From assembly GCA_028278135.1 (NCBI GenBank), contig JANQEW010000029.1, positions 491,958 through 555,957 of the forward strand: 64,000 bases of DNA, written 5' to 3'. The notes under the pieces are model-generated. The model searched no databases. It worked only from the letters and a program-made list of their open reading frames with translations, and was not told the origin of the DNA. Both the position numbers and the translations under genes were made by a program. Position 1 is the stretch's first letter, and each line of letters opens with the position of its first letter. The stretch is from Rhodospirillales bacterium. Its GTDB lineage: Bacteria; Pseudomonadota; Alphaproteobacteria; Rhodospirillales; Rhodospirillaceae. Below are positions 45,384-55,164 of the stretch, piece after piece.

Positions 45384-46541
45384 ATGAGTAATCGTGATTT
45401 TTATGAAGTCCTTGGTGTTTCTAAGGGGGCAAGTGATTCTGACCTTAAAAATGCTTACCGGAAATTGGCCATGCGTTGGCACCCAGATCGCAACCCAGGA
45501 GATAAATCCGCTGAAACAAAGTTTAAAGAAGTCAATGAAGCTTATGAAATCCTAAAAGACGCACAAAAACGGGCAGCGTATGACAGATATGGTCATGCGG
45601 CATTCGATCCCGCCGCCTCTGGAGGAGGCCGTGGTAGTGGGTTTGATTTTCATTTTGGTGGCGGTTTCGGCTTTGCTGATATTTTTGATGAAATGTTTGG
45701 CGAAGTACTGGGTGGGGGGGAGCGGCGGCATGCAGGAGGGGGCGGTACTCGACGAGGGGCGGACTTGCGCTTTAATCTTGAGATTACGCTGGAAGAAGCC
45801 TTTGCTGGGAAGTCTACAGAGATTCGTGTGCCCACTGCTGTTGTCTGTGAAAGCTGTAAAGGAACAGGCTCTGCGGGCGGTTCTGGGCCTGCTCCTTGTA
45901 ACACCTGTCACGGAGTCGGTAAGATTCGGGCGCAGCAAGGTTTCTTCACTATAGAGCGCACCTGCCCTACCTGTCAGGGGCAAGGACGTGTGGTCAAGGA
46001 TCCATGCCGGAACTGCGGGGGGCATGGGCGTACACACAAGGACAAAACACTCCAGGTGAATATTCCCGCTGGTGTAGAAGATGGCATGCGTATTCGGCTT
46101 GGCGGTGAGGGGGAAGCGGGCCTGCGTGGTGCACCGGCTGGCGATCTGTATCTTTTCCTGTCAGTCACCCCACATAGGCTCTTTCAGCGAGATGGTGCTA
46201 ATATTCAGTGTCTGGTGCCTATTGCTATGGTCACTGCTGCTCTTGGTGGTACAGTTGAAGTACCTGCCATTGACGGTACAAGGGCTAAACTGACCATTCC
46301 AGCTGGTACGCAAACTGGCCAGCAGTTCCGTCTGAAGGGCAAGGGCATGAGTGTGTTGCGCTCGCCAGCACGTGGAGATCTCTTTATACAAGTGCAAGTA
46401 GAAACTCCTCTAAATTTGACTCGTCAACAAGAAGAACTGCTACGTGAATTTGAAAAAACATGCGATACACACACGCAATCACCAGAGTCCTCTAGTTTCT
46501 TTAAAAAGGTAAAGGAATTGTGGGAAGGCCTTAAGGATTGA
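45384..46541 (+). CDS. dnaJ: co-chaperone DnaJ (Hsp40)
   Basis: The 385-residue DnaJ stimulates DnaK ATPase and delivers substrates. The J-domain (1-70) has the HPD motif in [15 protein letters not shown], followed by a Gly-rich region and four zinc-finger repeats ([36 protein letters not shown]). The C-terminal domains end with a helical tail. Seven G in a row occur at 45714-45720. It is the second gene of dnaK-dnaJ; grpE is not nearby. Confidence 0.98.
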   Translation: MSNRDFYEVLGVSKGASDSDLKNAYRKLAMRWHPDRNPGDKSAETKFKEVNEAYEILKDAQKRAAYDRYGHAAFDPAASGGGRGSGFDFHFGGGFGFADIFDEMFGEVLGGGERRHAGGGGTRRGADLRFNLEITLEEAFAGKSTEIRVPTAVVCESCKGTGSAGGSGPAPCNTCHGVGKIRAQQGFFTIERTCPTCQGQGRVVKDPCRNCGGHGRTHKDKTLQVNIPAGVEDGMRIRLGGEGEAGLRGAPAGDLYLFLSVTPHRLFQRDGANIQCLVPIAMVTAALGGTVEVPAIDGTRAKLTIPAGTQTGQQFRLKGKGMSVLRSPARGDLFIQVQVETPLNLTRQQEELLREFEKTCDTHTQSPESSSFFKKVKELWEGLKD

Positions 46542-46713
46542 AGAGTTTTGAGAGTTCTCTCTCAACTAAAGAGTAAAGAGAAGGTCATTTGCTCTTCTGT
46601 CTACTGACGCACGGCACCTATTTGCCATGCATGTAGGGGAAGAATCCATCTCTGTTGGTTTGGGTTTGAGAGCGCCGCTTGATGTTCTATCCGATCCGCG
46701 CTTGATTTTCTCC

Positions 46714-47649
46714 TCAAAGGCCAGCGAGAACGGCTTCCACTGCTGCGACAGGCAGATCAGCCAAGTGAGAACAGCGCAATGTAATCACATGCGGGCCGCG
46801 TGGTGCACAGAGAGTCGGATCTGATGATGGCCCATACAACACCACACATGGACATCCACTGGCCGCTATCAGATGTATTGGGCCTGTATCATTGCCAACT
46901 GCAGCGACCGCGTTTCGTCCCAATCCTACTAAATCGGCAAGCGTCGTTTGCTCGAACAAATTGACTGCTCGTGGGCAAGCTGCTTTAATTTTCGTCATCT
47001 GGGGGCCGTCTTGACGGAGCCCCACAAAGACTGGGGTGCGGCCCCCCTGTGCGATTCGCACTGCTAACGTAGCATAATGCTCGACCGGCCAACGCTTATC
47101 AGGCCGGTGTTGTGATCCACCAGTGACTAACAGCACGAAACTTTCTTGAGTAAGACTATGAAACCGTGTCTTATCAACTTGTACCCATGACAGATCTGGT
47201 GCTGGTGTGACAGGGATACCAGCTATTGCAAGCTGTTCCGCTTGACGGTCAATGGTATGCAGACGATCCCTGTTAGGGTTAGCGTGCGGATAAGCGCAGC
47301 CACGAGAAATGCCAGACCAGGCTGGCTGACCCATTAACCAAAAATAAAATGACGAACGATCAGACGTTTGGAGATCATAGACTCTACTAAAGAGTCCGCC
47401 TCGTAACTTTGCACGCAAAGAGAACAGAGAGTGCATCTGCCACACTCTCGGTCTTTCATCTACCCATACGGCATCAAAGTAGGGACTACTATGCATAAAA
47501 TTCGCATAAGACTGACTTGTGAGCAGGACGGTGAGAGCCGTTGCATGATAAATACGAATTGCAGCAAAAGATCCCATCGCTTGCACAAGATCTCCCAGCG
47601 CCCCGAGTTTGATAACCAGGACACGCTGCTGCTGATCCAGTTTTTGCAT
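46714..47649 (-). CDS. ADP-heptose:LPS heptosyltransferase family (GT9) protein
   Basis: The 311-residue GT9 enzyme begins VLVIKLGALGDLVQAMGSFA, the usual Rossmann start of WaaF/WaaC. Its C-terminal donor domain shows VTGGSQHRPDKRWPVEHYA, AAVGNDTGPIHLIAASGCP and VLYGPSSDPTLCAPRG. It likely adds heptose to lipid A-Kdo, using ADP-heptose from HldE. Which heptosyltransferase number it is cannot be judged. The ATG lies right after GGGA, a weak ribosome site. Tail-to-tail with dnaJ. Confidence 0.9.
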   Translation of the reverse strand: MQKLDQQQRVLVIKLGALGDLVQAMGSFAAIRIYHATALTVLLTSQSYANFMHSSPYFDAVWVDERPRVWQMHSLFSLRAKLRGGLFSRVYDLQTSDRSSFYFWLMGQPAWSGISRGCAYPHANPNRDRLHTIDRQAEQLAIAGIPVTPAPDLSWVQVDKTRFHSLTQESFVLLVTGGSQHRPDKRWPVEHYATLAVRIAQGGRTPVFVGLRQDGPQMTKIKAACPRAVNLFEQTTLADLVGLGRNAVAAVGNDTGPIHLIAASGCPCVVLYGPSSDPTLCAPRGPHVITLRCSHLADLPVAAVEAVLAGL

Positions 47650-47748
47650 TCCCAGATTAGCTGTTAACCTTCCCGATGAGCACGTGACGACAGGCCTGTC
47701 ACCTCTCTCTCTACTCTATCTCTATAGTCAGAATTGCCTCATCCTTTA

Positions 47749-49005
47749 TCAGGTTTCCTGGACAGATCGTGGCCAAAACAGATAAATCACTGCAGTCCCT
47801 CCCAAACAAGCGCTTCCACACAAAGTAAAAGCAAGTGGGAAATTACCGAGATCACCCAAAACACCGCCAAGGATAGGACCAAAAATTCCTCCTACTCCAT
47901 AGGCTATGAATACCACAGGATAGTTATGTCCAACGCTATTAGGACCAAAAGTACTCGCAGTAATGCTAGGAAACAGAGCAAAATTGCCACCAAAGTTGAA
48001 CCCTATGACAGTTGCTCCACAATAGAGCAGCATTTCATTACCTGCCATGGAAGTAAACAGCAGCAACATTACGCCTTGGCTAAAGGTCATCACCATCAGT
48101 GCCCGCAGTGGACCAATACGGTCGCCAATTGTACCCCAGGCAATACGGCCAAGACCGTTGGCAATGCTGAAAAACACCGCCATAGCGGTACCAGCAACAG
48201 CGCTGGCTTCACCACGCGACAGACCGCTGGCCTCTAGTGCCTCCATAGGATAAAGTTTCATCAGGCCAATAGACATTAAGCCGGCACCACCACTCACAAT
48301 AAAAATTAAGAACAGCAACACGAACTGTCTTGTTCGCAGCATCTCACGATTCGTATATTCCCGCTGTGCCGGTACGCTTGCAGCTGCAAGAGACGGGGTC
48401 CATCCTGGAGGACGCCAGCCTTCCGGTGGCATAATCATCCATGTGCTGCCGCCTAAAACGAGAACCATGAAAGCCAGGCCATAGAAGATGAAAGTGAGAT
48501 CAAGACCATAGGTCTCTATGAGAAGGCCCCATTCCCCGGCTAACTTGACCCATCCCATCGCACCAAATCCAAACCCGGCAACCGCAATCCCGGCAATCAT
48601 GCCGCGGCGATCGGGAAACCAACGCATACCAATGGCAATCGGCACCATATACCCCGTGCCAATACCGATACCGCCTATCACGCCTATACATAAAACAACG
48701 ACAGGAAAACTTGTGCCGCCCAAGAGACCAGCCAGGACATAACCGCTGCCCAGCACCAACCCACTACCCACAGCTAACCGTCGGTGGCCCCACCTCACCA
48801 TGTAGCGGCCTGCCCATATCATGACTACGGCTACGGTACCTAAACAGGCAGAAAAAATGATCTGCGTATCAAGCTTACTCCAACCAGCTTCCTTAAGGAC
48901 TGGTGTGAAAACAGGCCAAGCATACAGGGCTCCCAGTGCGAATTGAATCACAACTGCTCCGAGCACAACGAGACGACGGTCTATGGTTTTCGTCCCCAGT
49001 GTCAT
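47749..49005 (-). CDS. OFA-family (oxalate/formate antiporter-like) MFS transporter
   Basis: The 418-residue inner membrane protein has 12 predicted helices and the OFA-type N-terminus RRLVVLGAVVIQFALGALYA with WPVFTPVLKEAGW. GGIGIGTGYMVPIAIGMRWF with PDRRGM is the family hallmark, and FGFGAMGW and GNFALFPSITASTFG occur later. OFA members exchange oxalate/formate or move other small carboxylates such as lactate or pyruvate; the substrate here is unknown. ATG 49005 has AAGGGGAA about 8 nt upstream. It is preceded by spacer and cotranscribed with nothing obvious. Confidence 0.9.
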   Translation of the reverse strand: MTLGTKTIDRRLVVLGAVVIQFALGALYAWPVFTPVLKEAGWSKLDTQIIFSACLGTVAVVMIWAGRYMVRWGHRRLAVGSGLVLGSGYVLAGLLGGTSFPVVVLCIGVIGGIGIGTGYMVPIAIGMRWFPDRRGMIAGIAVAGFGFGAMGWVKLAGEWGLLIETYGLDLTFIFYGLAFMVLVLGGSTWMIMPPEGWRPPGWTPSLAAASVPAQREYTNREMLRTRQFVLLFLIFIVSGGAGLMSIGLMKLYPMEALEASGLSRGEASAVAGTAMAVFFSIANGLGRIAWGTIGDRIGPLRALMVMTFSQGVMLLLFTSMAGNEMLLYCGATVIGFNFGGNFALFPSITASTFGPNSVGHNYPVVFIAYGVGGIFGPILGGVLGDLGNFPLAFTLCGSACLGGTAVIYLFWPRSVQET

Positions 49006-49194
49006 GATACGATTCCCCTTCAGCCCTCTCCGGCGGCAAAAGCCGCATTGCATATTCTTGCCGCCAGCGCGGCAGAGGACTTGTACATACCCTCAGGCAG
49101 GGGTTGAAATCAATCTGGAAAAATGGATACCCTTCAAAAGAAGCTTCTAGAAGAGTGCAAAGAAAGCTTGTTTGTGGCTGTTTGACAAGGCCCA

Positions 49195-49222
49195 AGAAAA
49201 AACTGGCTCGCTAGAAACGAGC
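49195..49222 (-). terminator. intrinsic terminator after trxB
   Basis: On the minus strand GCTCG and CGAGC form a stem around TTTCTAG, followed by CCAGTTTTTTCTT. It starts 44 nt after the trxB stop and reads in its direction. Confidence 0.6.
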
Positions 49223-49265
49223 GAAGTGTACTACTGCTCCCTCTCATCATAGCAACCGAGAGATA

Positions 49266-50240
49266 CTATGTCGCCGTGTGAGGGGCCATGACTCCATGAA
49301 TCGTAAGGAAACGGTCCGCTTCTATAGCGGCCATACACCCTGTTCCTGCGGCTGTGACAGCTTGACGATAAATGCGATCCTGAACGTCTCCAGCGGCAAA
49401 TACACCCGGAATACTGGTTGCTGTGGAGTCGTGGGCAGTCAGAATGTAATGCTCTGCATCAAGAGAAATCTGTCCTTTGAACAAGTCAGTGTTTGGAAGA
49501 TGTCCAATGGCAACAAATAATCCGTCGCATTTAATAATAGATACTTTGTGAGTATTCACATTTTTTACTCTAACACCTGTCAGAGACGGGGGGCCTTCTT
49601 TGCCCAAGATTTCTTCGACCACTGTATCCCAGACCACATGAATTTTTGCATTAGCGAACAGACGGTCTTGCAGCATCCGTTCGGCTCGCAAAGCATTACG
49701 ACGGTGGATAAGAGTCACCTGTGTAGCATGATTTGTTAGATACAGCGCCTCTTCCACAGCCGCATTACCGCCACCGACAACGCAAACCTCCTTACCAAGG
49801 AAGAAAAATCCGTCACAGGTAGCACAAGCAGAGACACCGAATCCTTTATAGCGTTCTTCACTTTCAAGTCCTAACCATCTTGCGGACGCTCCTGTGCAAA
49901 GAATGAGAGTTTCTCCGGTGTAAAGAGAACCGGAATCACCGATAGCGGTAAATGGCCTTTTGTGCAAATCTACTTGTACAATAGAATCCTCCACGACTTT
50001 GGCACCACAGTGCTTTACCTGTGCCCTCATTTTTTCCATGAGCCAAGGGCCTTGAACGGCTTCTGCAAAGCCGGGGTAGTTCTCAACATCAGTGGTGATG
50101 GTTAACTGTCCACCAGGTTGGAGTCCTTCTACTAAAATTGGTTTAAGATTAGCGCGAGCGGCATAAATTGCTGCTGTACAACCGGCGGGACCAGAGCCCA
50201 AGATGAGCACCCTTGTGTGATAGTTTTCCATCATCTCCAT
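49266..50240 (-). CDS. trxB: thioredoxin reductase
   Basis: This 324-residue flavoenzyme reduces thioredoxin with NADPH. FAD binding starts at VLILGSGPAGCTAAIYAARA; the redox site is SACATCDGFFF (CATC), NADPH binding is VVGGGNAAVEEALYL, and GVFAAGDVQD lies at the second FAD motif. The start is ATG 50240. Its leader is almost pure purine, with several GAGGAG copies (see finding). Together with the peroxiredoxin 283 nt upstream on the same strand it forms a thiol-peroxide defence neighbourhood. Confidence 0.96.
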   Translation of the reverse strand: MEMMENYHTRVLILGSGPAGCTAAIYAARANLKPILVEGLQPGGQLTITTDVENYPGFAEAVQGPWLMEKMRAQVKHCGAKVVEDSIVQVDLHKRPFTAIGDSGSLYTGETLILCTGASARWLGLESEERYKGFGVSACATCDGFFFLGKEVCVVGGGNAAVEEALYLTNHATQVTLIHRRNALRAERMLQDRLFANAKIHVVWDTVVEEILGKEGPPSLTGVRVKNVNTHKVSIIKCDGLFVAIGHLPNTDLFKGQISLDAEHYILTAHDSTATSIPGVFAAGDVQDRIYRQAVTAAGTGCMAAIEADRFLTIHGVMAPHTAT

Positions 50241-50497
50241 ATCTTCTCTCTCCTCTTACTCCTCCTCCTCTTACTCCTCTTATCAAACAAAGCGAAGCTG
50301 TTTGCGCTAAAAGACACCCTCCACCTATTTTAATAAAAGCATTTAAATAACTACCAGTGCGTGTCTCCCCTCTTCATCGAGGGGACACGCCTGGCAATTT
50401 TCCATACGGTTGTTCAAGTGTCTGTTGTCTGTTGACAGAAATAGAGCGCGCTAGCCGCAAACAAGCAGTGGCCAGGGGAGCACTATACGAACTACCG

Positions 50498-50512
50498 TAC
50501 GTATTATACGTA
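50498..50512. repeat. 15-bp palindrome after the peroxiredoxin gene
   Basis: TACGTATTATACGTA is a perfect inverted repeat with one central T, inside a longer imperfect hairpin (CCGT...ACGG). It lies 12 nt after the peroxiredoxin stop on the minus strand. There is no T-run, so termination is uncertain. Confidence 0.5.
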
Positions 50513-50523
50513 ACACGGATGAT

Positions 50524-51138
50524 CTACAGAGTCTCAGCGTGCTGTGCGAGATAGGCAGCGACCCCAGTAGGAGTTGCCTGCATGCCTGGATGCCCCTTCT
50601 GCCAACCCGCTGGACAGACCTCTCCGTGTTCTTCATGAAATTGTAGCGCATCAGCCACTCGTAAGAGGTCATCTACGTTACGGCCTAACGGTAAGTCATT
50701 GACTACCTGGTGCCGCACAATGCCAGCCCGATCGATGAGGAACGTGCCGCGCAGCGCTATAGATTCCTCCACCAGGACTCCAAAAGACCGAGAGATAGCT
50801 TTTGTCAGATCTGCTACCAAAGGAAACTGGATGTTTCCAATGCCTCCTTGAGGCACTGGCGTATTTTTCCAGGCCAGGTGTGTGAATTGAGAATCAATAC
50901 TGACACCGACTACCTCTATGTTTCGTGCCTGAAAGGCCTGTAAACGGTGTGCGTGCGCCAATATTTCAGACGGACATACGAATGTGAAATCTAATGGATA
51001 GAAAAAGATTGCCCCGTAAGAACCTCTCAAATGCTCCTGGAGATTAAAATTTTCGATAATCTCATTATTGGGCATCACAGCGGGGGCTGTGAAATCTGGG
51101 ACCGCACGGCCGACCAGAACCATCCTGTCAACGCTCAT
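50524..51138 (-). CDS. 2-Cys peroxiredoxin (AhpC/Prx1 type)
   Basis: The 204-residue peroxidase reduces hydrogen peroxide and organic peroxides. The peroxidatic cysteine is in YPLDFTFVCPSEILA (about residue 55) and the resolving cysteine is in GEVCPAGWQKG near the C-terminus, as in typical dimeric 2-Cys enzymes. GGIGNIQFPLVADLTK and RGTFLIDRAGIVRH are conserved. ATG 51138 is preceded by a duplicated AGGAGAGTTG unit that holds the ribosome site. It follows secB by 33 nt on the same strand and may be cotranscribed. Confidence 0.94.
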   Translation of the reverse strand: MSVDRMVLVGRAVPDFTAPAVMPNNEIIENFNLQEHLRGSYGAIFFYPLDFTFVCPSEILAHAHRLQAFQARNIEVVGVSIDSQFTHLAWKNTPVPQGGIGNIQFPLVADLTKAISRSFGVLVEESIALRGTFLIDRAGIVRHQVVNDLPLGRNVDDLLRVADALQFHEEHGEVCPAGWQKGHPGMQATPTGVAAYLAQHAETL

Positions 51139-51141
51139 ACT

Positions 51142-51161
51142 TCAACTCTCCTCAACTCTCC
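51142..51161 (-). repeat. 10-bp tandem duplication holding the ribosome site of the peroxiredoxin gene
   Basis: On the coding strand GGAGAGTTGA occurs twice in a row directly before the start codon, giving two possible Shine-Dalgarno sequences. Confidence 0.8.
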
Positions 51162-51171
51162 TCATATTTCT

Positions 51172-51636
51172 TCAGGCAGCAACGTGTTTCCGTTCCTCTA
51201 ATTGCTGGCTGTAGCGAGACACGAAGTCTATAGGCGCCATAATCAGGGGTGGAAATCCAGAATCCCGACTGATCTCAGCAACAATAGAACGCGTAAATGG
51301 AAACAGAAGCCGCGGCACCTCTATCATGACCATAGGCTGCACGTGCTCTTGCGGGACATTTACGCTCACAACGGCCGCATAAATTAATTCTAAGATAAAA
51401 GCAACCTTGTCTTCAATCATGCTTTTAATCTGATAACTCAGAGCAACTTCAAACATATTGTGTTCGAGCTCTCGAGTATCAATGTCGACATGAATTGAGA
51501 CAGTGGGGGACTCTTGTAGCTCTTGGAAGATAGCGGGCACGTTTGGTGCTTCGAAAGACAAATCCTTAACGTATTGCCCATGGATAATGAGGGGCGCATT
51601 TGTCATGTCGGCGTCGCCTGAGGTGTGATCTGTCAT
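51172..51636 (-). CDS. secB: protein-export chaperone SecB
   Basis: The 154-residue SecB holds precursors unfolded and hands them to SecA. Visible blocks are GQYVKDLSFEAPNVPAIFQ, the strand VALSYQIKSMIEDKVAFILE and the RLLFPFTRSIVAEISRDSGF and PPLIMAPIDFVSRY motifs conserved in the class. ATG 51636 follows AGGAGAGG by about 4 nt. An internal ATG at 51606 is less likely, as relatives also carry an unstructured N-terminus. In relatives secB lies beside the Tim44-like gene, which is 11 kb away here. Confidence 0.95.
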   Translation of the reverse strand: MTDHTSGDADMTNAPLIIHGQYVKDLSFEAPNVPAIFQELQESPTVSIHVDIDTRELEHNMFEVALSYQIKSMIEDKVAFILELIYAAVVSVNVPQEHVQPMVMIEVPRLLFPFTRSIVAEISRDSGFPPLIMAPIDFVSRYSQQLEERKHVAA

Positions 51637-51866
51637 TAGCCTCTCCTGGAGGATTGGGCTGCGCCAAATCGGCTGCTGGTCTGCAGCCAGCCTGCTCGCT
51701 CGGCACAGTTTTGTCGGACCTATCAGAAACCCCTGCTCTTGCAGAGGATACTGCTATATTTTTTGTCGACAAAACAAATTCACCTCGACAGAATCCTGTG
51801 GAATGATAAACGACTATAATAGTTAAGATTTTAAATACTTAAAGTTAATAGTAGAGAAAATTTTAT

Positions 51867-52547
51867 ATGTGTACGAATATTATTTTCTTTGATATCGGTG
51901 CAACGCTCATCACAGGGCCTGCTCTCACACCGGCACGGCAGATTGCAAAGCATCTCGGATTGAGCAACATCATGCGACGCCAGCTCGAGCGGCAACTGCT
52001 GACCTCTGTGATAGAAACACCTGCGGCATTAGGAACATTGCTGGTCAGTGCATACGCTGTTTCGGCCACAAGAGCCACAGACTTAGCTGCAACGATCTGG
52101 CACTCTCAAAGCGAAATGATCAAACCAGTTCCTGGTGGAATTGAAATGTTATCTTCACTACAATCGAAGAGAACTAGATATGGCTTCATCTCTAATATAT
52201 GGTTTCCTTATGTGACTACTTTTAATAAAATCTATGGTAGACTCGCAAGAACAGATCTGACATTCTTTTCTTTCCGTCTCGGCATAAAAAAACCGGATCT
52301 GAGGTTGTTTCAGAAAGCAGTAGACGCTACTGGTCTCAACCCACAGACATGCATTATGCTGGGAGATTCCTATAAGAACGATATGCAACCCGCAATGACC
52401 CTAGGTATGAAGACAGTATGGTTCCTGTGTCGTCCCGAGAAGGAGCGGGTAGGATTAGAGCAAATAAAGCAGAACGTTTTGCCAGCTCCTGACAAAATAG
52501 TCTCATCTCTCGTTGGACTTGATCTTGCTAAAGAAGTTCCGCCCTGA
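51867..52547 (+). CDS. HAD-superfamily hydrolase
   Basis: This 226-residue phosphatase-like protein has motif I FFDIGATL (nucleophile Asp; the second Asp of DxD is Gly), motif II FISNIW, motif III GIKKPD with the Lys, and motif IV MLGDSYKNDM. A helical cap lies between motif I and II. The missing second acid is seen in some haloacid-dehalogenase-like or regulatory relatives, and phosphatase activity is less certain. The start ATG has only a weak SD. It is followed after 12 nt by an unknown gene, with which it forms a probable operon. Confidence 0.85.
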   Translation: MCTNIIFFDIGATLITGPALTPARQIAKHLGLSNIMRRQLERQLLTSVIETPAALGTLLVSAYAVSATRATDLAATIWHSQSEMIKPVPGGIEMLSSLQSKRTRYGFISNIWFPYVTTFNKIYGRLARTDLTFFSFRLGIKKPDLRLFQKAVDATGLNPQTCIMLGDSYKNDMQPAMTLGMKTVWFLCRPEKERVGLEQIKQNVLPAPDKIVSSLVGLDLAKEVPP

Positions 52548-52559
52548 GAGGGGGGCACC

Positions 52560-53165
52560 ATGAAATTAGTACGATGGCAAATTTTCTCTACTGGAGAAAC
52601 ACTAGCAAAAATTCGTCTCGTACGACTTAAAGGTTATAGTTCGCCATTAATATACTCCAGGTCGACATTAAGTCTAGAGCGGGCAGTCCCAACGGATGCT
52701 CTTGTGCCGGCCCAGCGCTACGTGTTGAAATCTCATCTTGACAGAGTGTCTAGACTCGCCGACTTGTTTGCCCAGAAAGGATTGAATATCTTTGCCCTGG
52801 AGGGTTTGTTACTTTTCTGGACTGAGACGGAGGGAATGGTGGCAGGCCCCATTCCAATTATTCCACCAGTCGTTGAAGAATCGTATGAGGAAAATGGGCG
52901 TTTAGTGTGGCTTATCAATGATGGGATGCATAGGCTAACAGTGGCGCTTCGATTAGGAATTTCTGTGAACATCCTGCTTGCAAAGGATGTGCCAGCAGAA
53001 TGGCCCTATTACGCTTTTCCGCTATCGGGCGGTTGGGCGGACGTAGAAGATCTAGAGAGCCTGCCGGCTGGCTATCGCAAGAAAGATTACCGTAGACCTG
53101 AGGACTATAAAGCATTGTTCCGAGACTTCAATGCTGTCTTCCCAGGTATACAGAAAGAGCGCTGA
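52560..53165 (+). CDS. unidentified conserved-looking protein, possibly ParB/sulfiredoxin-like fold
   Basis: The 201-residue protein starts MKLVRWQIFSTGETLAK behind GAGAGGGGGG, a strong ribosome site. I do not recognise its family with certainty. The segment VWLINDGMHRLTVALRLGI (about residues 118-136) resembles the DGxHRxxA motif of ParB-type nucleotide-binding folds. The C-terminal half (WADVEDLESLPAGYRKKDYR then YKALFRDFNAVFPGIQKER) is rich in Tyr, Lys and Arg and looks strongly constrained. There is no signal peptide or membrane helix. Coupled to the HAD gene upstream; the substrate of the pair is unknown. Confidence 0.7.
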   Translation: MKLVRWQIFSTGETLAKIRLVRLKGYSSPLIYSRSTLSLERAVPTDALVPAQRYVLKSHLDRVSRLADLFAQKGLNIFALEGLLLFWTETEGMVAGPIPIIPPVVEESYEENGRLVWLINDGMHRLTVALRLGISVNILLAKDVPAEWPYYAFPLSGGWADVEDLESLPAGYRKKDYRRPEDYKALFRDFNAVFPGIQKER

Positions 53166-53307
53166 TCTTTCTGATCTGAAGAATGGCTGGACCAGACAGC
53201 TCAAACTTGCAGGGTGTACATACTGCGGGGATAAAGAGGAGCGGGACCCGGCGGCCTTGCGCTGCTGCTGATGAGACTCACGGACTCTTGAGAAAGGGCA
53301 GACTGGT

Positions 53308-53874
53308 ATGCAGCATATCGTGGGTGGAGTGTTTCGTGGCCAGCGGCTTATTGCCCTGCCGTCAGATCAAGCTATTCGACCAACTCTTTGTCATATACGA
53401 GAGTCCATTTTCGATATTCTTGTGCACCGTTTCCAGAATACGGGTTGGCTCTTGTCCGGAGCACGAGTCGCCGATGTCTTTGCGGGCACAGGCGCTATGG
53501 GCTTTGAAGCTTTATCTCGTGGGGCCGCTCATGTTACATTCATTGATCATGCCCCGGCGGCGCGGCGCGTGATTGATGCTAATAGCCATGCCCTTGGCGT
53601 GGCCGCACGCAGTACAGTCCTCGTCAAAGATGCTTTGCAACTGCCTGCAGCTGTGCAAGCCTGTACTCTAGTCTTTCTCGATTCACCCTATAAGAGTAGG
53701 AATGTTATTCCAGCGGCTCTCAGCGCTTTACGAGCAACAGGTTGGCTAGCACGGGGAGCACTCTGTGTGGTCGAGCACCTAGCAAGCCGGACATTCAAAC
53801 CGCCAATAGGTTTTCTTTTGATAGATACACGTAAATATAGAAAAATTAGAATCACATTTCTTATTAATCTATAA
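53308..53874 (+). CDS. rsmD: 16S rRNA (guanine-N2)-methyltransferase RsmD-like
   Basis: This 188-residue SAM methyltransferase should modify G966 of 16S rRNA. The N-terminal signature [22 protein letters not shown]-binding [20 protein letters not shown] and [20 protein letters not shown] fit RsmD. The catalytic motif, usually DPPY/F, reads FLDSPYKS, with Ser for the first Pro. The last strand [17 protein letters not shown] is normal. ATG 53308 has AAAGGG about 10 nt upstream. Its 3' end overlaps the 3' end of murA on the other strand by 6 nt. Confidence 0.88.
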   Translation: MQHIVGGVFRGQRLIALPSDQAIRPTLCHIRESIFDILVHRFQNTGWLLSGARVADVFAGTGAMGFEALSRGAAHVTFIDHAPAARRVIDANSHALGVAARSTVLVKDALQLPAAVQACTLVFLDSPYKSRNVIPAALSALRATGWLARGALCVVEHLASRTFKPPIGFLLIDTRKYRKIRITFLINL

Positions 53875-55164
53875 CTCCGCACTTATGCGTTCAATACGAG
53901 CACCACAAGCGGCCATCTTCTCTACCAGACGCTCGTATCCTCGGTCCAGATGATAGATCCTGTCGACTATAGTCTCCCCTTTTGCTGACAGGCCGGCGAG
54001 GACAAGACAGACAGAAGCACGCAAATCCGTGGCCATTACTGGCGCACCGGAGAGTTTCGGGACGCCGCGTACGATAGCCGATGAGGTGCGGTGTATGTCA
54101 ATTTGTGCCCCCATGCGTATGAGTTCTTGCACGTGCATGAGTCTATTTTCAAAAATAGTTTCGGTAATCATGGCGACTCCCCGAGCGGTTGTCATTAACG
54201 CCATGACTTGTGCCTGCATGTCAGTGGGAAATCCCGGATAAGGTTCTGTCATCACATCGATGCCCATGATATCACCATGAACTGCACTAATTTTAACACC
54301 TCTTTCAGTAGAGACAATCTGTACTCCGCATTTCTTCAAAAATGTGAAAACAGCCCTCATAAGAGGAGAACATGGACATAATAGTTCTATTTCTCCACGT
54401 GTGATTGCAGCAGCGATAGCATAAGTCCCTGCTTCTATCCTGTCAAAGATAATGTCATAAGATGTTCCATATAAGTGATTTACACCATTAATACTCATAA
54501 CATCTGTGCCAATACCGCTAATTTTAGCACCCATCACTGTCAGACAGTGAGCGAGATCACATACTTCAGGCTCACGTGCGGCGTTTATCAATACTGTCTC
54601 ACCTTCTGCGAGAACAGCGGCCATCAGCAGATTCTCTGTTGCACCGACAGAGATTTGCGGGAGAACAATTTTCGTACCTTTGAGGCGCCCCCGCACGCTG
54701 GCCTCGATATAGCCTCCGTTCAACTGGATGCGAGCACCCATCTGCTCTAGGCCCTTGAGGTGTAGGTCCACTGGCCGTGTACCGATAGCGCAGCCACCTG
54801 GTAGGGAAACACGTGCCTGTCCGAATCGTGTCACGAGTGGTCCCAGTACAAGAACAGATGCCCGCATTAGACGTACAAGTTTGTAAGGTGCAGTTGTATT
54901 ATTAATACTTCTACTGCATAATTCAATAATATCACCATCATAACTATCTGCAGGTGTTTTTCTTTTCATAGACAGCTCTACGCCGTGTTGAATCAGCAGA
55001 TTAGCCATCGTCGTGACATCCATGAGGCGTGGTACATTCGAAAGTGTGAGAGTTTCTTCTGTTAGGAGACTCGCTGCCATTAATGGAAGCACAGCATTTT
55101 TTGCACCCGCTATAGGGATTATGCCATGCAATGGGACACCTCCCAAAATACGAATCTTATCCAT
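53869..55164 (-). CDS. murA: UDP-N-acetylglucosamine 1-carboxyvinyltransferase
   Basis: This 431-residue EPSP synthase-fold enzyme makes the first committed peptidoglycan precursor. The N-terminus [20 protein letters not shown] has the conserved Lys and Asn, the active-site cysteine is in [20 protein letters not shown], and [18 protein letters not shown] and [16 protein letters not shown] are conserved. The Cys predicts fosfomycin sensitivity. ATG 55164 has AGGA about 11 nt upstream. Peptidoglycan synthesis is therefore retained in this genome. Confidence 0.96.
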   Translation of the reverse strand: MDKIRILGGVPLHGIIPIAGAKNAVLPLMAASLLTEETLTLSNVPRLMDVTTMANLLIQHGVELSMKRKTPADSYDGDIIELCSRSINNTTAPYKLVRLMRASVLVLGPLVTRFGQARVSLPGGCAIGTRPVDLHLKGLEQMGARIQLNGGYIEASVRGRLKGTKIVLPQISVGATENLLMAAVLAEGETVLINAAREPEVCDLAHCLTVMGAKISGIGTDVMSINGVNHLYGTSYDIIFDRIEAGTYAIAAAITRGEIELLCPCSPLMRAVFTFLKKCGVQIVSTERGVKISAVHGDIMGIDVMTEPYPGFPTDMQAQVMALMTTARGVAMITETIFENRLMHVQELIRMGAQIDIHRTSSAIVRGVPKLSGAPVMATDLRASVCLVLAGLSAKGETIVDRIYHLDRGYERLVEKMAACGARIERISAEL

